Shown: positions 11,411 through 22,175 of the stretch, in pieces
Layout of the letters: each line of letters starts with the position of its first letter
How positions within the stretch are numbered: the first letter of the stretch is position 1
Origin: Dromiciops gliroides
Lineage: Eukaryota > Chordata > Mammalia > Microbiotheria > Microbiotheriidae
DNA length: 64,000 nucleotides
Reading direction: 5' to 3'
Assembly (NCBI RefSeq): GCF_019393635.1
Contig: NC_057861.1
Location: forward strand, 725,330,232 to 725,394,231
Translations under genes and position numbers: made by a program
The notes under the pieces: model-generated
Seen by the model: only the letters and a program-made list of their open reading frames with translations
Database searches by the model: none
What the model was told of the DNA's origin: nothing

Positions 11411-11644
11411 TTACGCTATCTTCATAGCAAAAGGCCAGGATTATGATCGGAAAGATAGAATCCTAAAATCAGCTTGTCTTTTTGGTTTTCCTCTATCCAT
11501 TCGTAAGCATGAGAGACCAGAAAATATTTAAGTTTCAGAAATTAGAGGACCCTAACCCCCGGAGCTGTTTGATAGCTGTTGGGAAAATATTGATCACCTG
11601 GTTTATAGTCTAGCCTTCAGAGATTTAAATTGGGCGATATATTC

Positions 11645-11775
11645 TCCCCCATTAGACTGTGAGATCCATGGAAGGCAGAGACTGTCATTTGCCTTTCTTT
11701 GTCTCCCAAACACTTAGCATAGTGCCTGGCACATGGTAGGTACTTAATCAATGTTTATTGAATGACTGAATGTAT
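11645..11775 (+). mobile_element. L2 3' end
   Basis: Reads 'ccccattagactgtgag', 'cacttagcatagtgcctgg', 'ggtaggtacttaatcaatg', then GAATGA-type terminal repeats. Confidence 0.75.
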
Positions 11776-11929
11776 AAAAGGGTCATTATAAACTAGGATA
11801 ATAGATAGATTCAAGCTTCAGGACCGCAAATGGCAGTATCGTTAAAAGCCAAAACTAAAGGCATTAGCTAGATAGGATTTCCCTGAAGTGCCCCTGTGGC
11901 TTAGAATCTCCTGGGGAGAAGGGAGGTCC

Positions 11930-12178
11930 CAATAGATAGGTAGCCCAGTGGATAAAGCACCAGCCCTGGATTCAGGAGGACCTGAGTTCAAATCTGGCCT
12001 CGGACACTTGACACTTACTAGCTTTGTGACCCTGGGCATGTCACTTCATCTTGTTTGCCTCAGTTTCCTCACCTGTCAAATGAGCTGCAGAAGGAAATGG
12101 CAAACCACTCCAGTCTCTTTGTCAAGAAAACCCCAAATGGGGTCACGAAGAGTCTGACATGTCTGAATAACAAGAGAA
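11930..12178 (+). mobile_element. MAR1-type SINE
   Basis: tRNA-like head, then 'cctcagtttcctcacc', 'gcagaaggaaatggc', 'aaaaccccaaatggggtc' and a short ACA/AAC-like end: the MAR1 head plus RTE-like tail. Confidence 0.85.
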
Positions 12179-12216
12179 AAAGACTCTTGGAGAACAAGAC
12201 ATGAGAACCTTCAAGG

Positions 12217-12218
<2 letters not shown>

Positions 12219-12252
<34 letters not shown>
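12219..12252 (+). repeat. (GT)17 microsatellite
   Basis: Pure GT dinucleotide run. Confidence 0.95.
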
Positions 12253-12257
<5 letters not shown>

Positions 12258-12639
12258 TCTGGTTTCCAGGCTGGTTTGCAGGTTTCTAGGAATTTCTACC
12301 TTTTCTAAAAGATGTGTGAAAAGCTCTAAGCTGTTAAAACATGGACAGACTATGATTCCAAAGAACTAAAGATGAAACATGGGACCTGCTTCTTGAACCA
12401 GAGGGGAAGCTAAGAATGCAGGAGACATACACATGTGTGTATATGTCATATGTGTCACATGCAATATGTGTCACATGTATGGTGTTCATGTGTATATATG
12501 TGTATTGTGTATGTATAGCCAATGCAGAAATATGTTTTGTTTGACTAAATATGCTTGTTACAGGGGGGTTATTTTTTTTCTTTTGTTCTTCATTGGTTGG
12601 AAGGGTTTGGGACAGGAGGGAAAAAAGACTAATTTTTGC

Positions 12640-13005
12640 TCATTGCCTGTTGACATCCTCTTCACCTTTCAATACCTGGCTCAGGTGTGACCTGTCCCAC
12701 ATACATTTCTCTGATATTTTCATGAGGCTCCATTTGCTATTATTTTGTTGTTGTTGTTTTTTGGGCAGGGCAATGAGGGTTAAGTGACTTGCCCAGGTCA
12801 CACAGCTAGTAAGTGTCAAGTGTCTGAGGCCGGATTTGAACTCAGGTCCTCCTGAATCCAGGACTGGTGCTTTATCCACTGCCCCCATTTTCTATTATTT
12901 TTATTTTCCCATATGTTGTCTCCCTTTACTAGATTACAGGTTGCATGAGGGCAGAGACAGGGTCTAAATTATCTTTTTATCTTCCCCCAGTACCTTGGCA
13001 TAAAC
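12640..13005 (+). mobile_element. L2 3' fragment, split by a SINE
   Basis: Left piece 'cctggctcaggtgtgacc'; right piece 'actagattacaggttgc' and 'gagggcagagacaggg'. The SINE at 12748-12884 lies between. Confidence 0.65.
12748..12884 (-). mobile_element. WSINE1-like SINE (antisense)
   Basis: GTT-rich tail, full core and head. Target duplication ccatttgctattatttt (from 12730) / ccattttctattattt (12885-12900), one mismatch. Confidence 0.9.
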
Positions 13006-13084
13006 AAGATGAATCAATGTTAAAGTAATACATATTAACTATTAAATGATTAATAAATATTTATTAAAATGAATGAAAAAGCAG

Positions 13085-13226
13085 TACACTAGAAAGCAAA
13101 AGTGGCCCTGAATTTGGAACAGAAAACCTGGGTTCAAATCATGAACCACCGTGACCTTGGGGTGAATCACGTTACCTCTCTAGGACTTAATTTCCTCATA
13201 TGCCAAATGAGTGAGTTATACCAGAT
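13085..13226 (+). mobile_element. MIR-type SINE, 3' part interrupted
   Basis: 'cctgggttcaaatcatg', 'ccttggggtgaatcac', 'atttcctcatatgcc' give the MIR order. It is broken at 13227 by a hAT-like element. Confidence 0.7.
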
Positions 13227-13479
13227 CAGGAGTTCTTAACCTGGGGTCCATGAAGTTATTTTTCTTAATAACTTAAAAGCTAAAATAGTTTTTTTTAAAT
13301 AATTGAAAATTTCTCCATGATTTTTGGGAACCCCTGCATTTGGATGGCCAAATTCCAATGTAATTGGTATCCTTTGTAATCCTATGTAATTTATTTGAAA
13401 ACCTCATCCTGGGGAGTCACCAGGCTTCCTAAGATACTGGCAAAGGGCTCCATGACACAACAGAGGTTAAGAAGCACTG
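13227..13479 (+). mobile_element. hAT-like non-autonomous DNA element, copy 1
   Basis: 253 bp bounded by imperfect inverted ends CAGGAGTTCTTAACC and GGTTAAGAAGCACTG. The interior is AT-rich with 'atcctttgtaatcctatg'. Ends of the form CAGnGnTTCTTAACC are typical of hAT (Charlie-like) MER elements. No transposase is encoded. Related copies lie at 18.7, 35.4 and 49.7 kb. Confidence 0.6.
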
Positions 13480-13483
13480 CTCT

Positions 13484-13642
13484 CGGGCAGCTAGGTGGCG
13501 CAGTGGATAAAGCACTGGCCCCTGATTCGGGGAGACCCAAGTTCAAATCTGGCTTCAGATACTTGACACTAGCTGTGTGACCTTGGGCAGGACACTTAAC
13601 CCCTGTTGCCCGACAAAAAAGAAAGAAAGAAAAAAAAAGAAG
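13484..13642 (+). mobile_element. WSINE1-like SINE
   Basis: Head 'gggcagctaggtggcgc', core intact, tail of GAAA units. It abuts the end of the hAT-like element. Confidence 0.88.
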
Positions 13643-13644
13643 CC

Positions 13645-14160
13645 TTTTCCATCCTGGTCCTTTCCATCCCTTCAGCCTCTAAACCAAGGCCCCTCTGAAC
13701 TGAAACAGAAATCAATCGGCACTTCCTACCATCGGTAGCATCCTAACAGACATGAGTCCATAGCCACTGCCTTTAAGGAGCAGCATTAGGGCTCTTAGGG
13801 TATTTGGCAAATCCTTAGTTGACCTAATTTTCCCCGAGATAAATTGAGGATTGAGATTATTTTTAGCTTCAGGACATGGCCGGTCTTATTTGAACGAACT
13901 CTTAGAGAGACACAGAGGCTGACCTCTCTCCCTGCTTTCATTCCCCAGAGGAGGCAGTTTAGGAAAGAAAGGAGTAGAGTGGGCATTGGGCTTCCTGCCC
14001 ATGCCACTGGCCTGGCTCTAGGCCTTGGCTTAGGGGAGGAGTGCCTAGAGAGAGGGAGTCAGACTCTCCCAGAGCCAGACCACTGGGCACTATTTCTAGG
14101 GAACTCAGTTCCCTCTCCCTTTCTCTAAAAGCACAGAGAAGGGCAGATAATGTCATTGGC
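13645..14160. other. Unique sequence
   Basis: No repeat recognised. Overlapping 65-94 codon frames on both strands show no family resemblance. Relatively GC-rich. Confidence 0.4.
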
Positions 14161-14164
14161 TACC

Positions 14165-14390
14165 CAGTGTGTTGTTCTCTGGGCCAATCTGATTCTAGAA
14201 CCTAGAGCTGGCAGGGCCACAGGAAGAGGTCAGTTAGCACCCCACATACCCCCCCACTTTACAGATAAGAAAACTGAAGCTTACCGAGGTTAAGCATTTT
14301 GCCCAAAGTTACCCAGATTATAAGAAGAGCCAGGGGTCAAGGCAGGTCCTCAAATTTGGAATTCCAACTTTTTCCCCCCAGCTCTGCTTC
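14165..14390 (-). mobile_element. MIR-type SINE (antisense)
   Basis: 'agagctggcagggcc', 'actttacagataagaaaac', 'ttttgcccaaagttac' in the antisense MIR order. Confidence 0.7.
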
Positions 14391-14518
14391 TCCCAAATCT
14401 TATATAAGCTCTTTGAGGGCAGGACCTATTTCATTTTTGTCTTTGTAACCCCTAGCAGCTAACAGAGTATCTGGCACATAGTAGGCATTTTTCAAATTCT
14501 TGTTGATTGATTGTCCCC
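14391..14518 (+). mobile_element. L2 3' end
   Basis: 'aagctctttgagggcagg', 'atctggcacatagtagg' and a GATT-type terminal repeat. Confidence 0.75.
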
Positions 14519-14945
14519 CATCCCAGTAAGCAAACTCATTTGGCTTGTTTTTAGTTTTAAAGATTCAATGTTCAAAGCCTATCTACAAAGACTGCTAGGC
14601 CTCATCAATAACATATGGGTGGAAAAAACCCAATACCACCTTAAATAAAAAACCCAACTTGTTGTCCTGTGTTTGTACGTGGCACACAGAAACAAATCAC
14701 AGTAATAAGGAAATAAGGGAGCTGGAAGAAGAGTTAATCACCAACACAGGCTCAGTATCCTTTTAATTAAGCACAATAAGACTAATGAAATTATGCACCT
14801 AGCAATGTTTACAGCTTAGCTATTTCTATTTCACCAAAAGGAGAAAAGGAGCGGATGGTAGACACAAGGTAGAAAGGGTTGACACACAGGGATGGCTTCT
14901 GTCTCCTTGCCAAGGCCAGCTCTGTAAGTGTAATGGGGAATTCAT
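14519..14945. promoter_or_regulatory. Unique AT-rich block, possible conserved noncoding DNA
   Basis: Repeat-free. The stretch 14760-14830 is dense in homeodomain-like TAAT/ATTA cores ('ttttaattaagcac', 'gactaatgaaattatgc'), with no coding frame. Function is only an inference from composition. Confidence 0.25.
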
Positions 14946-14949
14946 TATG

Positions 14950-15078
14950 TTCTAATGGAAAGAGGACCAGACCTGGGTTCTAGTTCCAACTACTGCATCA
15001 AGTACTTGTTTGATCCTGGGCAAAATGCTTAACCTTGCTGTTCCTCAGTTTACCTACCTGTAAAACTAGATCACTTGT
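14950..15078 (+). mobile_element. MIR-type SINE
   Basis: 'agaggaccagacctggg', 'atcctgggcaaaatgc', 'gttcctcagtttacc'. Confidence 0.7.
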
Positions 15079-16725
15079 GGGTGATGGGAAGGTCAAGGGC
15101 AGGACCATTTTGGTGAGGTGGAGTGGAGGAGTACTGAGGAGCACCGGTTCATCCCTGAGGTCCTGTAGGATTCTCAATAGCTATGGTTCAGTTACATCCA
15201 CTAGATGACACTCATTCAAACAGAAAATTCAGCTTTTAATAAAGATGGAAACCAGCTTGATGGGTAACCTGCAGGTAACAAAAAATGGATGTAAGACACT
15301 TGTGTGTAAACTGGAGATGAATTGATTAGCTATTGTAGGTTGGAGTCATTCCAACCTTTCTAGGCTTAGAAAGAAAGGGTTCAGTTGTGGAGTTAACCTT
15401 TTTCCTTCATAGACCAGGAAGCCTCAGAGCTAAGACTGGACATGGTCCTGGAGTGGGTTATGGGGCACACTACTCTTACCCACATACCCCAAGAGGTGGC
15501 AGCAAGAGAAAGTGGCACAAGTTCATATGGTCAAGTGGTGGGAGGTCCTGAGGTCCTGGCTTATTGGAGACTTATTGGAGCACTCTGGGAAAGAGTTCAG
15601 GGACAAAATCTTGTAGAAAAATCAGAGGTGCTGAGCAGCACCAGCTTGAGGGGAAGATGATCACATATATGGACCCAAAGTTTGAGGAGCAGCAAAGGTC
15701 ACAATATGGGGGAGCAAAAGACTGCCTTTGTCCTCCATTATTCCTATGAGTCATTTGGACAGTTCAATGGGAAGGGAGTTATATCCTTAGCAAGCCCAAA
15801 ATTGTTTTTCTCTTAGTATTCTAAGGCTGGAGCCTTATAAGAGTTGCTGAGGTGAAAGTGGGAGTCACTGGAATGTGGGAAGATTGCCTTTCTAGTAACC
15901 CTCAGTTCCTTTCCCTTTTGAGGGGGATCTGAGCCACAAGGTGGTGCTATCAGTCTGGAGGATTGTACAGCTCCCTAAGGGAGGGAGGTAGAACTCATTG
16001 AAAAGAATTGGGGGGTAGGGGGAAGAATGAAGAATTGGATCAACTAATTATGGGCTACTGTGTATCCTTTATGTAGTTTTACAGGATGAGATAAAAGTTG
16101 TCTTAACTGTGTTTGCATTGTTACTTTGAGTGCTTGCAGAGGAGCTAGGGGCCCTTTTACCCATGAGTTTGTATCTGTGTAGGTAAAGTTTGCTGCTATA
16201 CTTGTCTAAATGGATCATGCAAGAATATGTTAATAATTGTGCCTCTCAGACTCTGCCCCCACTTCAACCCAAGTCCAGCTCCAAAATCCTTTTCAGAGAG
16301 AGAAAAACAGGGATCAAATCAGTAACCTCTCTGTGAGTTGGTACCAGAAAGAACAAGACTTGCCTGAGACCCTCAGCATGAAACACACCTGGGACACAAA
16401 TCCCCAAATTAGCTCTTTAATGTTAATAGGGAGCCACCTTAGTTGGGTATGTGCGAGGCTGAGGATGTGGCCATTGCTGTATCGGCTGATTGCTTTCCAA
16501 TGTAACTAATTTTTATGGTTTAGTTCAGTTGTCTCTATACTGCTGAAGTATTTGCCAGTGTTGTCACCCCTGCTGAAAGTTAGGCACCATGCAGCAAAGC
16601 CCTGATAGCCCTACCCTGGTTATCATTTTGCTTGGCTCTCTTCTGTTTTAAGACTTCCTCACCCCTATTCTCTCTCAGAGGTGGCTAGGGCTTTCCTCAG
16701 TAGCAGGAGCATTCCTGATATATTC
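15079..16725. other. Long unclassified stretch
   Basis: No SINE, LINE or gene recognised in 1.6 kb. Short frames (60-90 codons) overlap on both strands without domain resemblance. It may include old LTR material, but no TG...CA ends are visible. Confidence 0.4.
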
Positions 16726-16727
16726 AC

Positions 16728-17018
16728 TCTAGGTAGAGCAGTGGATAGAGTACTGGCCTCGAAGTTGGGAAAGCCTGAGTTCAAATCTCACCTCAGACAC
16801 TTACTAGCTATGTGACCCAGGGAAAGTCACTTAACCTCAATTCCCTTAAAACATCCAGGGCCATCTCCAGTTGTCCTGATGTATATCTTGGCCCTGGACC
16901 CAGATGGCTCTGGAGGAGAGAGTAAGGTTGGTGACTTTGTACGGCCCTCTCTCACTTAAAGCCAATTCACTTCCAGTCATGACATCACCCCTGATTTGAG
17001 AATGAAGGACAAACAACA
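16728..17018 (+). mobile_element. Long-tailed tRNA-derived SINE, full length
   Basis: tRNA-like head, then 'aacatccagggccatctcc', 'gtcctgatgtatatc', 'acccagatggctctgg', 'cactcacttaaagcc'-type block and terminal 'gaatgaaggacaaac'. The tail ends without poly(A), which suggests RTE-type rather than L1-type mobilisation. Confidence 0.8.
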
Positions 17019-17189
17019 TTCAGTCCTTTGGTGCCCAATTCCAACTACATAGATGGTCACGTTGTGATTAAGAGATCTACTAAGAACGGTCTTCCATGTT
17101 ATAAAAAAAAGTCTTTTTACCACTTGGGTGGCAGGGATGAGGTGGAATAGGGGGTATGGGAGGGCTAACATCACAACTGACCTTAAGTA

Positions 17190-17450
17190 TTTGAAGGGCT
17201 GTCATATAGATAAAGTATTAGATTTATTTTGTGTAACAATAACTGACATCGAGTTGCAGTCTGCAAATCACCTTACCTGTATCATTTCATTTATGCCTCC
17301 AGATCCCTGTGCGGCAGGTACTACAGGTAATGCTTCTGCATTTTACAGATGAGGGAACAGAAGCTCAGAGAATTGCCGGTGGTCACATAGCAGGATTTGA
17401 ACAGTCTCTGATTCCAGTGGTCTCTTCTCAACATCATGTTATATATCCTG
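17190..17450 (-). mobile_element. MIR-type SINE (antisense)
   Basis: 'tttatgcctccagatccc', 'ttttacagatgaggg', 'gaattgccggtggtcac'. Confidence 0.65.
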
Positions 17451-17528
17451 GGAGTCTCAAAAGTACAACTAGAACCAGTCAGTAGAACTCATAGGAATGT
17501 TGATATTAGCTCAAATTAATGGAAAACT

Positions 17529-17775
17529 GGGCAGCTAGATGGGACAGTGAATAGAGCCACCAGTCCTGGAGTCAGGAAGACCTGAGTTCAAATCCAGCTT
17601 CAGACACTTAACGGCCGTGACCCTAGGCAAGTTATGGAACCCTGTTTACCTCAGTTTCCTCATCTGTAAAATGAACTGGAGAAGGAAATGGAAAACTACT
17701 CCAGTATCTCTGCCAAGAAAACTCCAAATGGGATCATGAAGAGCCAAACATGACTGAAAAATGACTGAACAACTA
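17529..17775 (+). mobile_element. MAR1-type SINE
   Basis: Complete: head from 'gggcagctagatggg', then 'ctggagaaggaaatgg', 'gccaagaaaactcc' and terminal 'tgactgaacaac'. Confidence 0.87.
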
Positions 17776-17859
17776 AAATAAGGGAACATTTCCAAACAAT
17801 TAGAGCAATCCCAAAATGGAATAAGCCGAATGGGTGGAGGGGGGAGAAATACAATGAAA

Positions 17860-18175
17860 TGAGGACCTGGGCTCAAGTCGTGGCTCTCTTGCTTATTAGC
17901 TATGTGACCTTGAACAAGTCACCAAAGCAGTTAAGTGGAGAAATGAATATCGTGCTGGACCTGGAGTCAGGAAACTCTGAATTCAAATGTGGCCTCAGAT
18001 ACTTTCTAGCTGTGTGACCCTGGGCAAATCATATCACCCTGTTTGCCTCAGTTTCCTCATCTGTAAAATGAGCTGGAGAAGGAAATGGCAAATCACTCCA
18101 GTATCTTTGCCAAGAAAACCCCAAATGGAGTTACCAAGAGTCAGACACGATTGAAAACACTTGAACAACAACAAT
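17860..18175 (+). mobile_element. MIR fragment plus MAR1-type SINE
   Basis: A truncated MIR (17860-17922, 'tagctatgtgaccttg') is followed by a complete MAR1 (17925-18175) ending 'gaacaacaacaa'. This is the second MAR1 in 650 bp in the same orientation. The two differ enough to be separate insertions. Confidence 0.8.
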
Positions 18176-18177
18176 TC

Positions 18178-18396
18178 TATGCCAGGCACTGTGCTTAGGG
18201 CTCTACAAATATGATCTCATTTGATCCTCACAACAACCTCAGGAGGAAGGTGCTATTATTAGTCCCATTTTATACTTATTAAGTGTCTGAGATTACTAGT
18301 TAGCTCAGCTATTAAGTGTGTGAGGCCAGATCTGAACTCTGGTCTTCCTGACTCCAGGCCTGGCCATTCTATTCACTGTGCCGCCTACCGCCCCCT
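18178..18396 (-). mobile_element. MIR/THER1-type SINE (antisense)
   Basis: 'gccaggcactgtgc', 'gatctcatttgatcctc', 'aacctcaggaggaagg' and a head-like end 'cactgtgccgcctac'. Confidence 0.75.
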
Positions 18397-18513
18397 CTCC
18401 CACAGTAGGTGCTTTATAAGTGTCTATTTCCTTCCCTTCTCCTCTTTCGTCTCACATAAGTGCTATTCAATCTATGAGATGGGGTGGGGGGTTAGACTAG
18501 ATTAGATGTTCTT

Positions 18514-18645
18514 TTTTTTTTCTGGGGCAATGAGGGTTAAGTGACTTGCCCAGGGTCACACAGGTAGTAAGTGTCAAGTGTCTGAGGCTGGATTTGAACT
18601 CAGGTCCTCCTGAATCCAGGGCTGGTGCTCCACCTACCTGCCCTC
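18514..18645 (-). mobile_element. WSINE1-like SINE (antisense)
   Basis: T-run, core and head. Target duplication ctagattagatgttctt (18497-18513) / ctagataagatattctt (18646-18662). The duplicated target overlaps the first bases of the adjacent hAT-like element, so the SINE is the younger. Confidence 0.9.
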
Positions 18646-18652
18646 CTAGATA

Positions 18653-18840
18653 AGATATTCTTAACCTAGAGTCCATGGACTTAAAAAAAAAGTTTAATAA
18701 CTCTGTTGCAATAGAATTGATTTCCTTTGTCTCTATGCATTTTATATAATGTGTTAGAACACATTATTTTGAGTAGGGGTCCATAGGTTTTATTAGTCTC
18801 CCAACAGGGTCCGTGACCCAAAAAACATTAAGAAGCCCTG
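18653..18840 (+). mobile_element. hAT-like element, copy 2
   Basis: Bounded by 'atattcttaacctag' and 'acattaagaagccctg'. Interior 'ggggtccatagg' matches the family at 13.2 and 35.4 kb. Shorter than copy 1 (188 bp). Confidence 0.6.
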
Positions 18841-18884
18841 ATGATCCCTTGTGCTACATGTTTATTGTTATTATGACTCATGCA

Positions 18885-19135
18885 GCTACCTGCCCAGTTA
18901 AGGCCATCCTTCCTTCTTTCCTTCTCACATAGACTATGGGATCCTGAGACACTTCCCTGCCTCCAGCATTCCCCTCTTCCATTCCTTTCTCCACATAGCT
19001 ACTAAAGTGAGTTTTCTAAAGCATAAACCAGACCAAGTCACCCCCCTACTCAATAAACTCCAATGACTCCCTGTTGCCTTTGTTTGATTTTTAAAGCCTT
19101 CACAATCTGGCTCTATGTGTGAAAGGCATCCCTAG
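18885..19135 (+). mobile_element. L2 ORF2-end fragment
   Basis: Encodes, with stops, the L2 block of the form DQVTPLLNKL (at about 19034-19063) and has the matching DNA landmarks 'ctcaataaactccaatg' and 'aaagccttcacaatctgg'. Confidence 0.7.
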
Positions 19136-19249
19136 AGATTCTCCCCCCCCCCCCAATGCCTTTTGTGGACAGTGAATCACTGGAGAATTTTCCTGGACAC
19201 CTACTTGCAGTAGGTCTCAGGTCCCTAATTTCTATGGCAGGAGAACCCT

Positions 19250-19495
19250 CTATTAGAGGCAACTGGTAATGTATTGGATAGACCTCTGGGTCCAGGATCA
19301 GGAAGATATTAAAATATGACCTCAGACACTACTGTGTGACCCTGGTCAAGTCATTTAACCTCTGCCTCTGTTTCCTTAAACTATAAAATGGGGGTAATAA
19401 TAACATATACTTTTCAGAGTTATGAGGATCAAATGAGATAATATTTATAAAAAGCACTTAGCATATAGAAGGTGCTATATAAATGTTTATTTCCC
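19250..19495 (+). mobile_element. MIR/THER1-type SINE
   Basis: 'tgaccctggtcaagtc', 'aatgggggtaataat', 'atgaggatcaaatgag', 'gtgctatataaatg' in MIR order. Confidence 0.75.
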
Positions 19496-19499
19496 CCAG

Positions 19500-20550
19500 C
19501 CCCTATGTGTTCCATGAGCCCAGTGGAAGTAGGGTTTTCTGAGAGGGGAAGCTTGGGTCCCCCCCACTTCTCTATTTTCCCCCCTTTGTTAGTCGTTTTA
19601 TCCTAATTCCCACATTTTTATCTTTTTCTCTGTTTTCTTGGGTCAGGACAAGCCTCTTAAATGCTAAGCAAGCAATAACCTCTGATAAGCTTTGTAAAAT
19701 ATCTTTGTTTAATTTACCTAACTATAAGTTTTAGATAAGATCTGTGCCCCATGGATTGTTTGGAGACTCTTTAATTTAAGGAAGGGGGTGGGGAGGACCT
19801 TTGAAAAGACTACACTTGAACCTCCTTGGGGGCCACAGAACTTTCCTGGATTGGGGAGATGGACAATAAAATGTAAAATTTCTAAGCCCAATTTCAAAAG
19901 ACAACAAAGCTCTAACTGGGGGAAGAGCGGCTAATCGTGGGTTTGCAGGCTCATTTGCCATTCCTGAAGACAATGTGGAAGTTTACGGGGAACTTTAGTC
20001 TCACCAAGCATGACTCACCACTGAGGGCCTGGGAATGGGACTTACCTGAGTTGCTACTGAACCAGAATGGAGCCGCTATGCAAAAGCAGCCACTGGTCTC
20101 TCCCCTCTCTTTTTTGGCTTTGAAGAGGCATGCTTTGAACTGCCTTCCAGTGAGGGAGAGGCAGCTGGTCCCCTTTCTCCACCTGGCCTCCATGTGGCTG
20201 CCTCTTACAACATTCAGATTACACATTGGGTATGTATTTTATTGTATTTTATTTTATTTTCCCCTTAGGGAAGACCCAGATACGAACTATAACTCAAACT
20301 ATAATTAGCCTAGTGCCAGAGATGCTGGGTGGGTAGGGAGGTGGAGGTTGTTAGCTAATCCACTGAGTATGAAAATGGGGTCTCTAATTTCCCTAATTAG
20401 AATAAGGCTCCCCAGAGCCAAATCCTGGCAAACAAAAATGGCTGGATAGAACTGGGGAGGGGTGCTGGTCACCAGCCCCTGGGAGTCCTGGGAGGTCATG
20501 TCTGTGCCAGGTATTCATTTTTTATTTACTAGTATACATAAATATTTCTT
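19500..20550. promoter_or_regulatory. Unique block, candidate conserved enhancer
   Basis: About 1 kb with no transposon. Several GATA-type sites lie close together at 19680-19745 ('ctgataagc', 'agataagat', 'aatatcttt'), followed at 19800-20230 by dense non-repetitive sequence with SOX-like 'acaaag', octamer-like 'atgcaaaag' and AP-1-like 'tgactca'. No coding frame is convincing. Regulatory function is inferred from site density and absence of repeats only. Confidence 0.3.
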
Positions 20551-20572
20551 CCACAAAAGAATGTAAGGTTCT

Positions 20573-20740
20573 TGGGGCAGCTAGGTGGCGCAGTGTATAA
20601 AGCACCAGCCCTGGATTCAGGAGGACCTGAGTTCAAATCTGGCCTCAGACATTTGACACTTAATAGCTGTATAACCCTAGGCAAGTCACTTAACCCCCAT
20701 TGCCTCACCAAAACCCCCCCAAAAAAACCCAATGGAACCT
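20573..20740 (+). mobile_element. WSINE1-like SINE
   Basis: Full length. Perfect 17-bp target duplication aaagaatgtaaggttct (20556-20572 and 20741-20757). The target is the 3' end of an L2, whose sequence reads on after the second copy. Confidence 0.93.
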
Positions 20741-20935
20741 AAAGAATGTAAGGTTCTCAAGGGCAGGGACTGTTTCATTTCTTTTTTCTTTTATTTTCCG
20801 TGCTTAGCACAGTGCCTGAATGGATGAATGAATGAATGAATGAATGACTGAGTGACTGAGTGGATGGATGGATGGATGGATGGATGGATGGATGGATGGA
20901 TGGATGGATGGATGGATGGATGGATGGATGGATAA
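20741..20935 (+). repeat. L2 3' end running into a TGGA/TGAA microsatellite
   Basis: L2 landmark 'aagggcagggactg' and 'agcacagtgcctgaa', then (TGAA)n, (TGAC/TGAG)n and a long (TGGA)n to about 20935. The short terminal repeats of L2 are a plausible seed for the array. Confidence 0.85.
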
Positions 20936-21075
20936 GCATTTAAGCATTTACTATATGCTAGACATTATGCTAAATCCCAGGGATACAAATAGAAAAACCT
21001 GACATTCTCTACCCTCAAGGACCTCACACTGTAATTCAGGGAAAACAACGATAGACATTAGACAAGTCACTTAAC
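20936..21075 (-). mobile_element. L2 3' end (antisense)
   Basis: 'catttactatatgctag', 'ccctcaaggacctcac' in the antisense L2 order. Confidence 0.6.
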
Positions 21076-21235
21076 TCCTAGCCTCAGGTACCATAGTTGT
21101 AAAATAAGGAGATCAGATAGGGTCACTTTGCAGCCACCTTAGGATGCAGCAGTGGCTCAGCTGTCCAGACTCTGGGGTTATTACAGACCGGGTACATAGG
21201 TGCTTATCAATGCTTGTAGATTGAGAGCAGGGGAT

Positions 21236-21378
21236 TTATTATTTTTTTTGCAGGGAAATGAGGGTTAAGTGACTTGCTCAGGGTCACACAGTAAGTGTCA
21301 AGTGTAAGGTCGGATTTGAACTCAGGTCCTTCTGAATCTAGGGCTGGTGCTTTATCCATTGCACCATCTAGCTGCCCT
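21236..21378 (-). mobile_element. WSINE1-like SINE (antisense)
   Basis: Perfect 13-bp target duplication gagagcaggggat (21223-21235 and 21379-21391). Small internal deletions in 'cacagtaagtg' and 'agtgtaaggtc'. Confidence 0.92.
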
Positions 21379-21391
21379 GAGAGCAGGGGAT

Positions 21392-21465
21392 ATTTTTGTT
21401 TCTATCTTTGTATCCCCCAGCATAATGCCTGACACACAGAAGGTGTTGGATGGATTGGTAAGAGA
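21392..21465 (+). mobile_element. L2 3' end
   Basis: 'ctttgtatcccccagc', 'ataatgcctgacacac'. It continues the L2 interrupted by the SINE. Confidence 0.6.
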
Positions 21466-21994
21466 TTGCTATTCCTACCCACACAGGGTTCAGCTGAAAT
21501 CCTGTTTGTAAAATGCTTTATAAACCTTAAAGTACTAGATAAATGCAAGTTTATCCTTTTGTTATGCAGAGAGACCCATATTAGCACTAACAGCCCAGAT
21601 GTGTTCATCAAGTGAAATGTTTTCTGCCTGGTTACCACTGAGTGCTTGGTGTTTTCTACATGGTTACCACTGGGTGCACTGAATTCTGATCTTTGTCAGG
21701 CTGATTGAGGACTTTGAATGTCAGGCTTAACCCTATAAAAATGCAAAACCAGGCAATTATGTCTCCTCCCAAGACTTTCCAAACCAGGGGAGGGTCTTTA
21801 ATCTGATCAATTTCACCTCATTGCATTACTAAATGATCATTTCAAAATGAAATACTCTGGATCCAGCCTGACTACTGGTTACCTCCTTTGGGTTTTCCCA
21901 ACTATTCACAATTTCTTCATGAAAAACATTATTATCAGTCTCAATTCTCAGCAGGAGTTGGGGAGTGGTCCTTTGGGTAGGAAAGGAGGCAGCC
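21466..21994. other. Unclassified sequence
   Basis: No gene. The phrase 'tggttaccactgrgtgc' occurs twice (21629, 21661) as a short local duplication. Confidence 0.4.
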
Positions 21995-22175
21995 TGGGAC
22001 AGCAGTAACAACACTGGATTTAGAATTAAGGCACTTGGGTTTGCCTCCTGGCTTGGCCACTTCCTGTCCTGTAACCTTGGGCAAATATTTAAACTCTTCT
22101 GGGCCTCAGTTTACACATTTTTAAATGAAAGGGTTGGACCAGATGACTGCGAAGGTCTCTTCCAGTTATAAATAG
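21995..22175 (+). mobile_element. MIR-type SINE
   Basis: 'ttgggcaaatatttaaac', 'ctgggcctcagtttac', 'gttggaccagatgac', 'tcttccagttat'. Confidence 0.75.
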
